This document shows positions 7,615 through 8,863 of a stretch of DNA of 8,863 nucleotides, piece by piece; within the stretch, counting starts at the first letter, position 1; every line of letters begins with the position of its first letter. Made by a program: the position numbers and the translations under genes. This DNA comes from Flavobacteriales bacterium (GTDB lineage: Bacteria > Bacteroidota > Bacteroidia > Flavobacteriales > Flavobacteriaceae). The notes under the pieces are model-generated. The model was not told the origin of the DNA, made no database searches, and saw nothing but the letters and a program-made list of their open reading frames with translations. Location of the stretch: NCBI GenBank assembly GCA_002747735.1, contig PDQE01000036.1, positions 1 through 8,863 of the forward strand, written 5' to 3'.

Positions 7615-8446
7615 TTAAACCAGTTTTCTGGTTTTTTGATAATGATTTCTAAATTCTTTTGGCGTAAGGATTTTTTTGTTTTTAAAAATCCTGTTAAAGT
7701 TTGAAAGATTGTTGGCCTAATCGCATATCAATAATATAGTCCGAAACCGTTTTGCCGGTTCGCAATTTAAAAAAACGGCTAAATGAACTTTCTGTCATTC
7801 CTACTAAAGAAGCCAGTTGGCTTAGTTCTATTTTGTTTTTGTAATTTTTGTTAATGTAAGTGTCTATTTTTAATATCCTTCTGCTGTTAGTTTCTTCCCG
7901 AGAGCTTGAAAAAGAATCACTTGCCAGTTTTTTTACATTTTCAAACTGAGAAAGCTCATGCAGTATTCTAAGAAAGTTTATCATGGCATAAAAGCTTTCT
8001 TTTTCGGCATCAGCTGCCAAAGCATCTATTTTTGAATAAATTTTTAAAATGGCTTCCATTGGAAAGACAATGCCTTTTTGGGCATTCTTTAGCATTTTTT
8101 TTATGCTTTTAAACTGTCGTTTTTGCATGAACTCACTATTAAAGAGTTCTGAGGAAAATTGAATGGTAATTTCTCTAATCTTCTTCGATTTGCATTCGTG
8201 TTGCTCCCAAACATGCTCCAAATCATTACCGGCAATGAGTACCAAATCAAAATCGCCTATAACTTCAATAGAATCGCCTACAATTCTTTTAACACCTTTC
8301 CCATTTTGAATAAAATTGAGTTCAAATTCCTGATGTGCATGTAGTGGATAAGTAAATTCAGACTTGTATCTGTCAATAATATAAAAACAATCTTCGTTTG
8401 ACAGAGGTGTCATCTCGTGGATGATATGTTTTGTGGTTTTGACCAT
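7615..8446 (-). pseudogene. AraC-family transcriptional regulator, broken by an internal deletion in the C-terminal DNA-binding domain
   Basis: The reading frame from ATG 8446 gives 250 residues and stops at 7694. The N-terminal half looks like a cupin ligand-binding domain (YPLHAHQEFELNF, His36, His38, Glu42). The first helix-turn-helix of an AraC domain is intact at about 206-228 (IELSQLASLVGMTESSFSRFF), followed by RTGKTVSDYIIDMRLG. Family members continue here with about 22 residues holding the linker helix and the first helix of the second HTH. Instead the frame runs into QQSFKL and a stop. A second frame, beginning 1 nt after the RLG codons (7713 down to 7618), encodes 32 residues starting NNLSNFNRIF and containing LTPKEFR, the normal AraC C-terminus, ending at TAA 7617-7615. 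This fits a deletion of about 65 bp at 7713-7717. The product may bind ligand but probably cannot bind DNA normally. Assembly error remains possible. In context it would have been the regulator of the susC operon. Confidence 0.85.
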
Positions 8447-8474
8447 GAATACATTAAAATATGTTTACGTTAAA

Positions 8475-8482
8475 CAAAATTA
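8475..8482 (-). promoter_or_regulatory. Candidate -7 promoter box of the AraC-family gene
   Basis: The minus strand reads TAATTTTG, an exact match to TAnnTTTG, 28 nt upstream of the ATG at 8446. Transcription would start near 8468 and leave a leader of about 20 nt. No TTTG-like -33 element lies at the expected distance; that position is occupied by the putative operator. The promoter may therefore be weak or depend on a factor. Confidence 0.45.
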
Positions 8483-8508
8483 GTATTATTCTATCAATTT
8501 CTGATACT
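8482..8508. promoter_or_regulatory. Second copy of the putative operator, at the araC promoter
   Basis: Plus-strand AGTATTATT-N12-GATACT-ATTTT, with the same spacing and orientation as the copy upstream of susC. Here it touches the -7 box and covers the region between -10 and about -36, where bound protein would block RNA polymerase. This placement fits negative autoregulation, in contrast to the upstream, activator-like position at susC. The sequence match is observed; function is inferred. Confidence 0.5.
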
Positions 8509-8626
8509 ATTTTGTCGTTAAAATATGTTTTTACTTAAAATAGAACTCAGAATGTTTTTTGGATGTATTATACCATTTCCACCTCAAAATTACTCATAAT
8601 TGAATGTCTATAAACATCTTTTAGCT

Positions 8627-8634
8627 TAATTTTG
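8627..8634 (+). promoter_or_regulatory. Rightward promoter-like -7 box TAATTTTG
   Basis: TAATTTTG followed by CAC matches the Bacteroidota -7 consensus and its frequent downstream context (TTTGCA). A TTG lies 24 nt upstream (8600-8602), a little farther than the usual 19-21 nt, so the -33 element is doubtful. A transcript from here would cross the hairpin at 8732-8771. Confidence 0.35.
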
Positions 8635-8731
8635 CACGCCATTTTTAAGTAATGGTTGCCAACATTGTAAAAACCTGAATTCGATTAATATTGTGACCAC
8701 AGCTTTCTTTATTTTTGATTAGAAATTTTAT

Positions 8732-8771
8732 GAAATTTTCGAGTAATATCGAGATATTACGAGAAGATTTC
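8732..8771 (+). other. Imperfect hairpin, possible RNA structure in a leader or small RNA
   Basis: The core stem GTAATAT/ATATTAC (8743-8749 with 8754-8760, loop CGAG) is extended, after a 2-nt internal mismatch, by 8732-8740 with 8763-8771. Those nine positions all pair, one of them as a G-U pair on the plus strand. No T run follows on either strand, so it is not an intrinsic terminator. It lies about 100 nt downstream of the rightward promoter-like box. Confidence 0.4.
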
Positions 8772-8825
8772 GGGAAATTTATGGCAAAAAGAAAAAAGTC
8801 TTAACAAGAAACGTATATAACACCT

Positions 8826-8833
8826 CATCTTTG
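8826..8833 (+). promoter_or_regulatory. Second rightward promoter-like box CATCTTTG
   Basis: CATCTTTG followed by CAC differs at one base from TAnnTTTG and has the common TTTGCA context. No TTG is found at the -33 distance. It is listed because it points to a gene that starts beyond the window. Confidence 0.3.
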
Positions 8834-8863
8834 CACTTAAAAACCTTTGAAATATCTTGATAT

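Larger units (their letters stand above)
8454..8530. repeat. Direct repeats TTAAAATATGTTT flanking the araC promoter
   Basis: TTAAAATATGTTT occurs at 8454-8466 and again at 8518-8530, a 64-bp period that brackets the -7 box and the putative operator. Its core TAAAATATGT also occurs at 7604-7613, upstream of the beta-barrel gene. All three copies are in the same orientation and followed within a few bases by a TTAAA-type run. They may be binding sites or chance AT-rich matches. Confidence 0.35.
8531..8863. other. Gene-free region at the right end, with rightward promoter-like boxes
   Basis: No convincing coding sequence was seen on either strand. The longest plausible peptide is 24 codons at 8730-8804 (plus strand, ends AKRKKS). 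The region contains two plus-strand promoter-like boxes (8627-8634 and 8826-8833) and a hairpin at 8732-8771. This suggests that a divergent gene begins beyond the right edge of the window. Confidence 0.5.

Noticed and set aside
8159..8344. Plus-strand 61-codon frame opposite the AraC-family gene
   Set aside because: It is antisense to the cupin domain of the regulator and has no independent support.
8730..8804. 24-codon plus-strand frame as a gene
   Set aside because: It is too short to support from sequence alone and overlaps a hairpin; kept only as part of a low-interest finding.

Overview
The window is AT-rich and is best read as part of a polysaccharide utilisation locus (PUL) from a Bacteroidota genome, probably a Flavobacteriia or Bacteroidia member. 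The evidence is a SusC/SusD pair with its signature motifs, Bacteroidota-type lipoprotein signals, promoter boxes of the TAnnTTTG type and start codons without Shine-Dalgarno sequences. All recognisable genes lie on the minus strand, so they read from high to low coordinates.

Layout in the direction of transcription: (i) 8447-8863 has no convincing gene. It holds the regulator's upstream region, promoter-like boxes pointing rightwards out of the window, and a hairpin. (ii) 7615-8446 is an AraC-family regulator whose C-terminal DNA-binding domain is broken by an internal, frame-shifting deletion of about 65 bp. The last 32 residues survive in another frame. (iii) 6965-7546 encodes a small outer-membrane beta-barrel protein. 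(iv) 6646-6964 is intergenic, with an imperfect inverted repeat, a putative operator and a good Bacteroidota promoter. (v) 183-6645 is a tight three-gene operon: a SusC-type TonB-dependent transporter, a SusD-type lipoprotein (10-nt gap) and a two-IPT-domain surface glycan-binding lipoprotein (18-nt gap). (vi) 1-182 carries a 139-nt structured inverted-repeat element just past the operon end.

The three operon products should form one outer-membrane uptake machine. The SusE/F-like lipoprotein and SusD capture an oligosaccharide at the cell surface, and SusC imports it with TonB energy. No glycoside hydrolase, lyase or sulfatase is in the window, so the substrate cannot be named.

The two most interesting signals are regulatory. 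First, a 27-bp motif, AGTATTATT-N12-GATACT, occurs once just upstream of the susC promoter and once, with identical spacing and orientation, at the promoter of the AraC gene. This suggests one regulator controls both. Second, that AraC gene appears to have lost the first helix of its second helix-turn-helix, so the circuit may be broken in this strain. The rest is ordinary for a PUL, apart from a clear internal duplication in the glycan-binding protein and the structured element after the operon.
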